Below are positions 10,381 through 21,295 of a stretch of 64,000 nucleotides of DNA, one piece after another (the stretch's first letter is position 1; every line of letters starts with the position of its first letter). Origin of the DNA: Carallia brachiata (Eukaryota > Streptophyta > Magnoliopsida > Malpighiales > Rhizophoraceae); contig JADCRB010000114.1 of the NCBI GenBank assembly GCA_021464245.1, positions 3,410,001 to 3,474,000 on the forward strand, read 5' to 3'. The notes beneath the pieces were generated by a model that was not told the origin of the DNA, searched no databases, and was given only the letters and a program-made list of their open reading frames with translations. The translations under genes and the position numbers were made by a program.

Positions 10381-13100
10381 AAATAAAAAAAGAATAAGTA
10401 ATAATTATGAACTTACGTTGTTATTTAATTACTTTTGCTTATTAACTCATCTAGTGGAAAAACATGCAAAAACAATACGTGGGTTTTTCAAGAAAAATTA
10501 ATATAATTTACACAACATTAATAAAAATTGGCAAAATATCATCTACATATATGAATGTTTGTAAATAAAGCCAAAAAGATAGGCATAAGCTTTGGTGTTG
10601 TTTCCTTTAGTTTATTAGAGACCCCAATAGGCATTGGACCATTCGACCGGAATTTTTTTTTTTTTTGGTAATTAAAATAGAAGAGGAAGATAATGTCCAA
10701 ATAATTTTTCAGAAAGTATTGTATCTGTATTTAAGGATGATGCATCCAATCCAAATAATTATGACACGAAATAATTCTTATCAAATATAAATTTAACCAT
10801 AGCAAGTACCATGATAATACTCAATCCCAAAACCTATTAGTTGGTACATTGGATACTTTGTACTAGAGGACAAAGAACGGTAGTTCCTACGGATAGTCAT
10901 AAACAATTTCCTCTCAGTCAGGATTAGTAAATTTATTATTATATAAATTACTCTGCACTCCCTGTATTCGTAATTATACATGTCAACAAAAGTTTTTTTT
11001 TGATGCCATAATAATTCTCTAAGTCTGAAAGTTAGTCGAAAAATGTTCTGCAATTAATATGTCGGCAACACGTTACTGCTTTGCAATCATAGGTTACTCC
11101 ATATACTAATCTTGCCGATTGACTTGGAAAACCAACGGCAACGGCCGGTCGTCTTTGACATTCTAATGCTGTCCAAACGACGTTGTCCGCGTGGATTGTA
11201 ATCACTACTACGCTCCAGAGGACCGCATCCTGTGATCAGCACACCGGCTTGCATCCGCCCAACCGAATTAATAACCATTACGGGATCCATCCAGGTGGAA
11301 GCTACGCAACGTGACATTTGAGCATATTCCATTGGTAGCCAAAAAGGTGCCAATGCAATACACATCACTGTTGAAAGGATGTTGAAAGAATCAGACCGAA
11401 CTGGTCGGTTTAAATAAAAAAATAAGAACTATCTTTAAATCGGTTCGATTAGTCTTAAAAAATTACAAGATTGAAGAACCGGCCGAGAACTGGGTGAACC
11501 GGCCGATTGAATTGAGAACTGGAGAATCAGTCCCAATTTTTTCAACAGAAAACGGTTTGGTTCAAAGAAGAAAAAAACACCAAAAATATGAAAAAATAAA
11601 TATTAATAAATGTCAACCTACCTTAATCAAAATTAATTAATATTTTACTTTATTAAATATCTACATGTCTACTTTCTTTCAAAAGTCATTAATATATTTT
11701 AATTTTTTAAAAATAATTAATACATTATCATTTTTAAAAGTAATTAGCATGCTTTTATTTTATTAAAAATATTCACTACTTTGTAAATATATAAATGATA
11801 TATATTTAGAAATAAATTAAATAAGTTATAGATGTTTAACAGTCATTTTTTTAAATATATGTTAAAGCATATTATAATAATACAAATTTATAAATTGTAA
11901 GATAAGATTAATAAATTTTTATTTTAAAATAAATTATAAATTATATATATTAAGATTACAAATATAAGTATTATAAGAAACAAAAAGAAAAGAACAGAAA
12001 ACAAGAAGCCATATGGCGAGCAAAGCAACCGCATTACTCAAACCAAGTAGTTGGTCGAGCTCAAAATCAGGACGTTTTGAGAATTTTTTGGTCAAGCTCA
12101 AATTCTCAAATTCAGTGTGGTCACGGTCACCAAACAAAAAAATTAGTAATTTTATTAACCGATCTAATCGGTATTTGAATCGATAGAACCAGTATTTAAT
12201 AATAAATATATATTTATATAAATAATTAAAAAAAGTAATATTTATAGATGGTAATGAGATATTAATTTTTTTATTTAAAGATTAAATTAAAAATTTTGAT
12301 CAAATTTAGCACTAATTTGAAAATTTTGATTAACCTTACAGTTAAAATTATAATTTAAATAAATTTGGGGTCATTATAAATTCTAATATTTGTTGGTTCG
12401 GTTCAACTGATCTAATTTTTAGAAGTTTTTGGTTGGTACGAAAACTGACCATAGACCAGATTGAAAATTTGACTGTTACTGATTGAATTGGTCGGATCGA
12501 TCAGTCCGCTCTAGTTTTAACAACCATGGCTAAAGCCACATGTCAAGTATAGGTTTGACAAACCTGCTTATAGAAATGATAATTTTAACTGTACTTGTCA
12601 GATATTACTTATTTATGCCCTGATATTACTTATTTATGCCCTAATAGGTACAGGGTCAAACACTTTTGCCTAAGAAATAAGGACCCCCATTTCATTCTTT
12701 GAATTTTTCAAAGGGTATAGGGATAAAAGATGAGGTTATCAATCTTCATCCTCATCTCCCATTTATTTATTTATAATTTTTTTATTTATTAGTCTTCTCT
12801 TTTTTGTTTATTATTATTCTCTTAAATTCGAGTCGTCACTGCAACTCACCTCCATGGTCCCCGTAAATGTATTATTGTTAGATCATCGTTTTGGGCTAAA
12901 TTTGAGATAATAGGGTTGCGAAACTGAGAAAGCTATTAAGGGAGTATTTGAGTTAACTTTTTAGAATGTGCATTTGTATTTTATTTTTAAAAAATAGGAT
13001 GATAAGTATTTGATAAATTTTTAATTTTATTAATTGATTCTACTTATTTTCTTATATGATTAATTAACAATAGTTAATTGAAAAGTAATTTAAAACTAAA
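10381..13100. repeat. Tandem triplication, copy A (longest, ~2.7 kb)
   Basis: This unit recurs at 13101 and 13931. Landmarks include gaacttac at 10409, 13131 and 13960; a segment ending in attcgaccg before a poly-T at ~10650, ~13300 and ~14140; gtcggcaacac at 11061 with counterparts at 13721 and 14548; and gataatagggttgcg at 12905 and 13733, with a near-match ending the last copy. Copy A is the fullest and contains ~600 bases (about 11370-11980) missing from copy C. The section 11380-12520 is rich in AACCGG/CCGGTT-type motifs, common in plant repetitive DNA. A 21-base local duplication (gatattacttatttatgccct) sits at ~12603-12644. Open frames inside (11087-11368, 11934-12137) match no family I know. 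Confidence 0.85.
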
Positions 13101-13930
13101 AAAATAAAAAAAAGAATAAATAATAATTATGAACTTACATTGTTATTTAATTACTTTTGCTTATTAACTCATCTAGTGGAAAAACATACAAAAACAATAC
13201 GTGGGTTTTTCAAGAAAAATTAATATAATTTATTTAATTATTTTTGCTTTGGTGTTGTTTCCTTTAGTTTATTAGAGACCCCAATAGGCATTGGACCATT
13301 CGACCGAAATTTTTTTTTTTTTTGGTAATTAAAATAGAAGAGGAAAATAGTGTCTCAACTGTTCTTTCAAAAAGTATTGCATCTGTATTTGAGGAGGGTG
13401 TATTCAATTCAAATAATTATTATATAAAATAATTCTTATTATAAATAAATTTAACCACACAAAATATCCTGATAACACTCAATCCAAAACCTATTTGTTG
13501 GTACATTGGATGCTTTGTACTAGAGGATAAAGAACGGTAGTTCCGACGGATAGTCATAAAGAATTTTCGCTCAGTCAGGATAGTAAACTTATTATTATAT
13601 AAATTACTCTGCCCTCACTGGATTCCTAATTGTACATGTCAACAAAAGTTTTTTTTTTTTTGATATCATAATAATTCTCTAAGTCTAAAAGTTCGTCAAA
13701 AAATGTTCCGCAATTAATATGTCGGCAACACGAGATAATAGGGTTGCGAAACTGACAAAGCTATTAAGGGGGTATTTGAATTAATTTTTTAGGATGTGTA
13801 TTTGTATTTTATTTTTAAAAAATAAGATGATAAGTGTTTAATAAATTTTTTAATATTATTATTTGATTTTACTTATTTCCTTATATGATTAATTAACAAT
13901 AATTAACTAAAAAGTAATTTAAAACTAAAA
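13101..13930. repeat. Tandem triplication, copy B (internally deleted, ~0.83 kb)
   Basis: Copy B follows copy A without a gap. It matches A from 10381 up to gtcggcaacac (13721-13731), then jumps directly to gagataataggg (13732), which in A is at 12904. About 1.83 kb of the unit is therefore missing from this copy. It ends with the AT-rich tail that also ends copy A. Confidence 0.85.
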
Positions 13931-15853
13931 AAATAAAAAAAAGAATAAGTAATAATTATGAACTTACGTTGTTATTTAATTACTTTTGCTTATTAACTCA
14001 TCTAGTGGAAAAACATACAAAGACAATACGTGGGTTTTTCAAGAAAAATTAATATAATTTATTTAATTACTTTTGCTTTGGTGTTGTTTCCTTTAGTTTA
14101 TTAGAGACCCCAATAGGCATTGGACCATTCGACCGGAATTTTTTTTTTTTTTTGGTAATTAAAATAAAAGAGAAAGATAGTGTCTCAACAGTTCTTTCAA
14201 AAAGATTGCATCTGTGTTTGAGGAGGGTGTATCCAATTCAAATGGTTATTGCATAAAGTGATTCTTGTTAGACGTAAATTTAACCACACAAAGTATCCTG
14301 ATAACACTCAATCCAAAACCTATTTGTTGGTGCATTGGATGCTTTGTACTAGAGGATAAAGAACGGTAGTTCCGACGGATAGTCATAAAGAATTTTCGCT
14401 CAGTCAGGATAGTAAACTTATTATTATATAAATTACTCTGCCCTCACTGTATTCCTAATTATACATGTCAACAAAAGTTTTTTTTTTGATACCATAATAA
14501 TTCTCTAAGTCTAAAAGTTCGTGAAAAAATGTTCCGCAATTAATATGTCGGCAACACGTTAATGCTTTGCAATCATATGTTACTCCATCTACTAATCTTG
14601 CCGATTGACTTGGAAAGCCAACGGCAACGGCCGGTCGTCTTTGACATTCTGATTCTGTCCAAGCGACGTTTATCTGCGTGGATTGTAATCACCACTACGC
14701 TCCAGAGCACCACATCCTGTGATCAGTGCTCCGGGTTGCATTCACCAAACCTAATCAATAATCATTACGGGATCCATCCAGGTGGAAGCTACTCAACGTG
14801 ACATTTGAGCATATTCCATTTGGTAGCAAAAAAGGGGCCAATGCAATACACATGCGCAGCCAGCATGACATAAGAAAAAGGAAAAAGAAAGAAAAAAAGA
14901 GATAGAGAGAGAGAGAAAAAGAAAAGAACAGGAAACAAGAAGACACGTGGCGAGCAAAGCAACCACATTATTCATACCAAGTGGTTGGTCGAGCTCAAAA
15001 TCAGGACGTTTTGAGAATGTTTTGGTCAAGCTCAAATTCAATGTTGTCGTAATCTGATCAGTCACCAAATTAAAAAATCAGTAGTTCTAGATTAACCGAT
15101 TCAATTAGTATTTAGGTGGGTAGAATTAATATTTAATAATAAATATATATTTATATAAGTAATTAAAAAAGTAATATTTATAAATGAGAATTGGATATTA
15201 ATTTTTTAATTTTAATGATTAAATCAAAAGTTTTGATCAAATTTAAAAATAATTTAAAAATTTTGATTAACCTTACGATTTAAATTATAGTTTAAATAAA
15301 ATTTTCAGTCATTATAAATTCTAATATTTGTTGATCTAGTTCAACCAATCTAATTTTTAGAAGTTTTTGGTTGGTACGAAAATTGATCACAGACTGAACA
15401 AAAAATTTGACTGTTATCGATTGAATTAGTCGGATCAACCAGTTAGTCTAGTTTTAATAACCATGGTTAAAACCATATGTCAAGCATGATTTGACTAACC
15501 TACCAATAGATATAACAATTTTAACCGTACTCGTCAGATATTATTTATATTTGTCCTGATATGTACAGGGTCAATGGATCTGAAAAATAAGAATTCCTGT
15601 CTCATTCCCTAAATTTTTCAGCGGGTACGAGGATATATGTTGAGGTTACCAATCTCCACCTCATCTCTGCCTCATTTATTTATTTATAATTTTTTTATTT
15701 ATGATTCTTCTCTTTTTATTTATTATTATTCTCTTAAACTCGAGTTGTCACTGCAACCCACCTCCACGGTCCCCGTTAACGTATTTATTGTTAGATCATC
15801 GTTTTGGACTGAATTTGAGGTAATAGGGTTGCGGAAACTGAGAAAGCTATTAA
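13931..15853. repeat. Tandem triplication, copy C (~1.9 kb)
   Basis: Copy C matches copy A from gaacttac (13960) through the middle segment (14580-14850, counterpart 11090-11370). It then lacks ~600 bases and resumes at aaaagaaaagaacag (14918, counterpart 11986). It continues to ctattaa at ~15853, where similarity ends. A GA-rich patch at 14875-14925 replaces the missing stretch. Confidence 0.85.
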
Positions 15854-18800
15854 ATATATATCGGATTGGTTTGATTCCGTCCATAATTTGTGGTTATATG
15901 AACTCTAACGTCACGATGCTTATCTAAAAGGAAAATTTATCTTAAGGCAACTCAGTAAAAGCTCAGCACTATACTACTTGGTCGGTCCTCGAATCCAAGC
16001 TGACTTTCTTTAGCAAGAATTCAAAAGAAACATGAACAAATGACCTACCATTTGTATTTTATAAGCCAACATAGGGGATGTTTGGTTTTGTTGATGGAGG
16101 ATTGTTGTTGTTTATTTGTGAAAAGTATAGTGCAAAAGGATAATGATATTGGGTACGAACTCCAATATCGCAAAACCGGACCATTGCATCAGTTTGGAGT
16201 TTTTTTTTTAATTCAAAACCTAAAAGATGGTTTTGTTTTTTGGAAATTATAGTAATATTATGTATATTTAAAGTGGTTCTGAGTATTATTTAAAATTAAT
16301 TTTTTATCATAAAAATTATATTTAGGATAAAATTAAATACTACTTACAGTAACACTAAATATTATTTAAGATTTATTTTTTTATAAAAATTTAGTTTTTA
16401 TAAAAAAAAATTTGAAACCTAAACTAAAACTATGGGATAGCTTCTGCTTGGAATAATGTAACTGCTCTTTTGTGCAGTTTCGTGATGTTTGGTTCGTGAT
16501 AAATAGTACTGTCTAGTATAAATATGTTTGGTTAAATTTTTTTTTTACTGTTGAGGTTATTTTTTGTTTCAAATTGTAACGGAATAGAAAAGTACTTCAA
16601 CTTTTTTTTTTTTTTCCTGGAGAAATCAGCAGCTAATTGCTTTTATTTTACCAAATTATCCTTCTTTTGCACGGTTCTCATAGTAGGGTGTAAAATGAAT
16701 TTTATCCTTTTGCTCCACTTTGGAAGATTTGCAGCACGCCAGTACAGTTTCTTTTGCTTTGCTATGCAAAACTTTTTCATGCTAATTGTTGGGGCGACAA
16801 CGATAAATTGGAGACCTACCAACAAATAAAATAATATTTTTTAATAAAAATATTTTTTAAAAAAGAAAATAATAAAAAATAATAATTTTTATATGCGGTG
16901 CACATAAGCTCATTTTTTTTAATTGGGTTGATAAAAATAATATTATTTTTTTTGAACATGATAATTGAATGGCAAAATTAACATTTATTGTTTACTTTAG
17001 AAATAGTAACCAGCATACAATTTTTTTATATATTTATTATAAATTAATTGCCAAAGGAAATATCAGTAAAATGACTTTGAAGGTAGTTGCAAACATTGAA
17101 TTCAAAAATTTAAATCTTTAGTTATTGGAATACATTATGACATTCAATATATCGCCATCAAATCACGTCAAATTTGTAGATTTTATTGAACCTGATAAAA
17201 CTCGTTTCGTTAGCTAGTCCTATAATTATGAAAAGGCCGTTAATTCTGTTTTCCTATCCACAGCAAAAGACCTTCTTGTAAACATATATGAGTTTTTTTT
17301 AATTTTATTAGATAGGTACAGAGTTGATATAGAGATCTCCATTCTCCAACAATAATGTAAATATGGTTAAAATTTCATATCTTCCAGAAACAGAGATAGA
17401 GATAGGGATGGACACGAAAATAAAGTTAATGAACAAGTACAAAAAATAGGCAACCCATTTCCTTCCCCAATCCTTCCCATTGCCACTCTTACCTTAAAAA
17501 AAAAAAAAAAAAGGGTTGATGTACTTAAGTCGGTTGTAGTTTGTCTTTTTTACATTTTATTATTTTATAGTTTTAATTTATATTATAAGGCTTCTATGAT
17601 TTTTAATTTTGATAATCGAGATGCTCCACCTAAGTTCTTTAATTTTAAAATTTCTTCGTAAATGTAAAAAATTTTATAAAATTTAAATATTTTACAAATT
17701 TAACCTCTTTAACTCGTTATGATTATTTTTTTTCTGAAAATGTTTTAGAATTTATAATTTTTGAATTTTTATGGATTCAATTATTCTTACTATAACAAAA
17801 TTGAAAAAAAAATCCTAAAAAAAGAAAAATATTCATGATGATTAAAAAAAATAATATTTCATAATATTATATTTTATAAATTTTTTTAGAATTAAAAGGA
17901 GGCTTAAAATTAGTAAAATCATAATAAAAGGCCTTAATTGCCAAAATTATAAGGCATACGACACTTATAGTGTAAATTAAAACCACACAAAAATAAAACA
18001 CCAAAGAGATCAATTACAGGGAGGCTAGATGTATTTAACCTTAAAAAATTTGCATTCCACGTTAGCTTGAAATTTTATTTTAATCTTTATCATAACTAAT
18101 GCATCATCCTGGTTTTTTTTTTTTCTGTAATTAACTTGAGGAAATTGAAAATGATATCATAATAATTACCGAAATTAATAGTGTGATTGGACCCTATAAA
18201 AAGTATAATTCATCCAAAACATAACCCATAAAAAATTATTAAAAAAATGTTTTTGAGGCCAAAAAAGGTGATCACAAATTTTCAAATTATTCAAATTCAG
18301 TCATTTTTCCGTTAATAAAAACTGATCTTTCAACTACTAATTTGAGTGAATTTAGATCAATTCGGATAGTAATTTAATAGCTCTAATAAAATTTATTTTG
18401 CCTTTTGACCTGGATCTAACCACTATTTTGATTTGATCCGGTTCAATTTTGTTGATTAATTTGACATATGTGACTTTTTTTTTTCCTCATGAACACCCCT
18501 AAAGTGGCGGGGTGGGGATAGGGTTGGATTTTTCTTAAAAACATTTTATAGTATGTCAGTATAAAATAGAAAAAAAAAAACTATATAGCCTAAATTTCTT
18601 TTTCACATTAGCATTTTGGTTAATTGCAATTGTATCTTAGTTTCTGCGTGGCATTAGGTTTCATACAACTTAAGTAATTTATATTTTACACTGTAAGTTT
18701 AGGGTATATTTATATTGCGTACTAATAATTTCTCAAACTAATAGAAAACACTGTAAATAATAAGTACAGTATCAGAAAATACTGTTCGTTAAACTGCCGT

Positions 18801-20354
18801 TAATACATGTTAAATTTAATGACAAAAATGCCATGATTTGTGGTCTGAAGGGTAAAAAATACCCTTATCTATCAAATTGAAAGTAAGAGTAGCAGAAGGA
18901 AAGGCGGTGGATTGGGAAGACAGCGTAAGCCAGAAAAATCGATGAAGTGATCGTAATAAAAGCCAAAAAAAAATAAAATAAAAAGAAAAATCGGATAATT
19001 AATTAAGGAGATTACTCCAAAATTTCGGTCAAATGAAAGAGATGCACAGACATTCTACTTTCTCTTTTTAATTGAAGGATTTTAATAATAAAAGGTCAAT
19101 GATTTTGAAATAGGAAAACCTGAAAAACAGAGAAACGCCACTGGCAGAAGGAGGAGGATTCAACTTCAACTCTTCCACAGCATCTTTAATTCGGAGGCAA
19201 AGTCCTGGTTTGTAAGAACCTTGCATTTGTCGTCTTCTAGGCACCCAAACTACTTTAAAAGAAAAAAGAGCAGATAATGTGGAGGAAAAAGAACAAAGAG
19301 GAACTAGCAGTCGCATTGGCTACAACGACTTCATTGGTAGTGGGTATATGTTTGGATTTGAGGTGAAGGAGTCTGGGTAAACTGGCATTTGAATTTTCAT
19401 TTAAACATTCACCATAATTATCTTGCATCCTTAACTACAAATTTGACCAATCATCGAGACATGTTTGTGCTTCTAATGATTCTAGTGACAAATTCAAGTA
19501 TGTTTCATCAAGGATATTATTTCCTATTATGCTCGACAACAACAATTTAGACTATAATTTCGTATCATTGGTTGAACAGATAATTCCATGATTCATAAAA
19601 AGAAGAATTAGGACTAAACAACCCCTTGGTCAGTACTGAAATTGGACTTAGAACCGGTCAGTTTCATGATTCCTAAAAAGAATAATCACGACCGAGCTGT
19701 CTCTTGATCGATTCCAATTCTAGTTTCAAAATTGACCAGTTGGGCATTTCAATTCCAATCAACAATTAGTCTGTTTCTAATCTGAGACTCAAGTTTTCAA
19801 CGACTAAACAAAAACCTAAGGAAAAATGTTGGCACCCTAGCGTGTGCACGCATGCTACTGCTGGGTGTGGGGCTCACATAAACTTTATTTTAAAAATTAA
19901 TAGAAAACATTACAAAACAAGTAATAAAATGTAATAATTTATTAATAAAATATAATTATATTAATATTTTGTGTAAAAATTTTTATTTTTCAAAAAAATT
20001 TCTTTTGAATAAATTTTTTTAATACTTATCTTTTAAAATTTATATTTTAAATTTTAAGATAATATTTATCTAATTTCATATTTTAGTTTGACCGTTTTGC
20101 TTTTTATCATTTAGATACTTTTTCGGTAATTGCGGGCCCCACCATGCCCTTGGTATCAATGGCGTGTTCGGTTGCAATGTTGCTAACCAGCGAGCAAAAC
20201 TTAATTAGGCTTAAAAGACTCACAATCTTAAACAAAGAAATTACAGGGAATGCACATTATTATGAGTTGGCAACACAAAATTGGTTATTTTGCTAAAGCT
20301 CTCTAACGCACACCTCTCAACCCCCCAAAAACCCAAACCAACCTCCTATTCCCC
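15854..20354. other. Intergenic, AT-rich
   Basis: No convincing gene. Three copies of a tgtttggtt motif (about 16080, 16492 and 16527) suggest MITE ends, but I could not define paired terminal repeats. Poly-A/T runs occur at 16600, 17496 and 18115. A short open frame on the minus strand (19316-19068) is unassigned. The last ~100 bases (20290-20354) are C-rich and probably belong to the promoter or leader of the next gene. Confidence 0.45.
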
Positions 20355-20507
20355 ATGCAACTCTTCTGCCATGCCATCCATATGTATTTGTTGTTGCCAC
20401 CACAAACGCACCGCTCCTTTATCTCCCCATGGAGGGGGTCCCAGCTACCAGTACTGATGACCCCCCCATCCATCAGACTCCGCCCTCCTCCGTCTCCTCC
20501 TCCGTAA
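20355..20507 (+). promoter_or_regulatory. Overlapping upstream ORFs before the NHL gene
   Basis: An ATG at 20355 opens a 50-codon frame ending at TAA 20505-20507, in a different frame from the main ATG at 20429 and overlapping it. A second ATG at 20371 opens a third-frame ORF that also ends beyond 20429 (near 20457). If transcription starts upstream of 20355, scanning ribosomes would meet these first and main-frame translation would be reduced. The start site of transcription is not visible, so this is conditional. Confidence 0.45.
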
Positions 20508-21295
20508 ATAAGAAGAATAACGATCCAATTTTCCTAGCAAGACCCCCTACTCGTCCATCCCGGCAGAGATCCATCCAGCAGCGGTCCTTTGACCGACCAC
20601 ATATTATTGCATCAGAAACCTACATCGTCCAGATCCCCAAAGACCAAATATTTGGTGTTCCCCCACCAGCAAATGCCGTCATCATCGACCAGCGTAGTCA
20701 CCAGAAGGAGGAAAGGTCAGGTTGCAAACCTTCGTTGCGCATTGCTATAATCCTGATTGTCCTAGGAGCCACAATTGGAGCAATCATAGGGACATTTCAC
20801 ATTCTCTTTAGACCTCAAGCTCCAGGCTTCTCCGTTTTGTATGTCAATGTCAAGAATTCACCATCCTCTAATCATGGAAAAACACATGTTGGGGCATACG
20901 AAATCGGACTCAAAGCAAAGAATCCGAACGCAAGAATGCAAATTTCGTACGGAAGCAACGGGAATGCCACATTATCCTACAAGGGCCATAAGCTTTGCTC
21001 GGACGAATTCCCGGCTTTGAATCAAGATCCAGGTGGTTCAACCGACGTGATATTAGGCCTAGCCGGATCGAATGGACCGCTGCCTCTTGAAATTGAAAGG
21101 AGTATTGGAGACACAGTGGGCAAAGAACACGTTTCTTTATCGTTAGACATGAATAATGTTCCCGTCAGATTGAATGCTGCAGGGACAGTAACGTTGTGGA
21201 CCAAGATAGTCGATGTTGCTTGTCATTTCGAGGTGAGCTCGTTGGGGACAGGTAAGCGTGTTCTGTCGCAGACATGTACAACCCAGTTCCAGTAG
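20429..21295 (+). CDS. NDR1/HIN1-like (LEA_2 domain) membrane protein, NHL13-type
   Basis: A single uninterrupted 288-codon ORF with no introns, as usual for the family. Residues 1-100 are a basic, proline-rich cytosolic tail that includes TYIVQIPKDQIFGVPPP, a block conserved in NHL13-like proteins. A membrane segment follows at about 103-127 (LRIAIILIVLGATIGAIIGT), then FRPQAPGFSV and an extracellular LEA_2-type beta domain (~135-280) with putative N-glycosylation sites such as NAT. NHL proteins are plasma-membrane type II proteins; NDR1 and some NHLs act in resistance to bacteria. Length fits the family (~210-300). The 5' side is C-rich (20320-20428) with two upstream ORFs overlapping the start. 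The ATG chosen is the first in frame and sits in a good context (cccATGg). The exact subgroup is an inference. Confidence 0.9.
   Translation: MEGVPATSTDDPPIHQTPPSSVSSSVNKKNNDPIFLARPPTRPSRQRSIQQRSFDRPHIIASETYIVQIPKDQIFGVPPPANAVIIDQRSHQKEERSGCKPSLRIAIILIVLGATIGAIIGTFHILFRPQAPGFSVLYVNVKNSPSSNHGKTHVGAYEIGLKAKNPNARMQISYGSNGNATLSYKGHKLCSDEFPALNQDPGGSTDVILGLAGSNGPLPLEIERSIGDTVGKEHVSLSLDMNNVPVRLNAAGTVTLWTKIVDVACHFEVSSLGTGKRVLSQTCTTQFQ

Noticed and set aside
11087..11368. 93-codon minus-strand frame inside triplication copy A
   Set aside because: The matching region of copy C (14560-14860) does not keep the frame, and no domain is recognisable, so it is probably repeat sequence.
19068..19316. 82-codon minus-strand frame starting at ATG
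   Set aside because: Part of it looks protein-like (LRIKDAVEELKLNPPP), but no family, promoter or further exon could be found.
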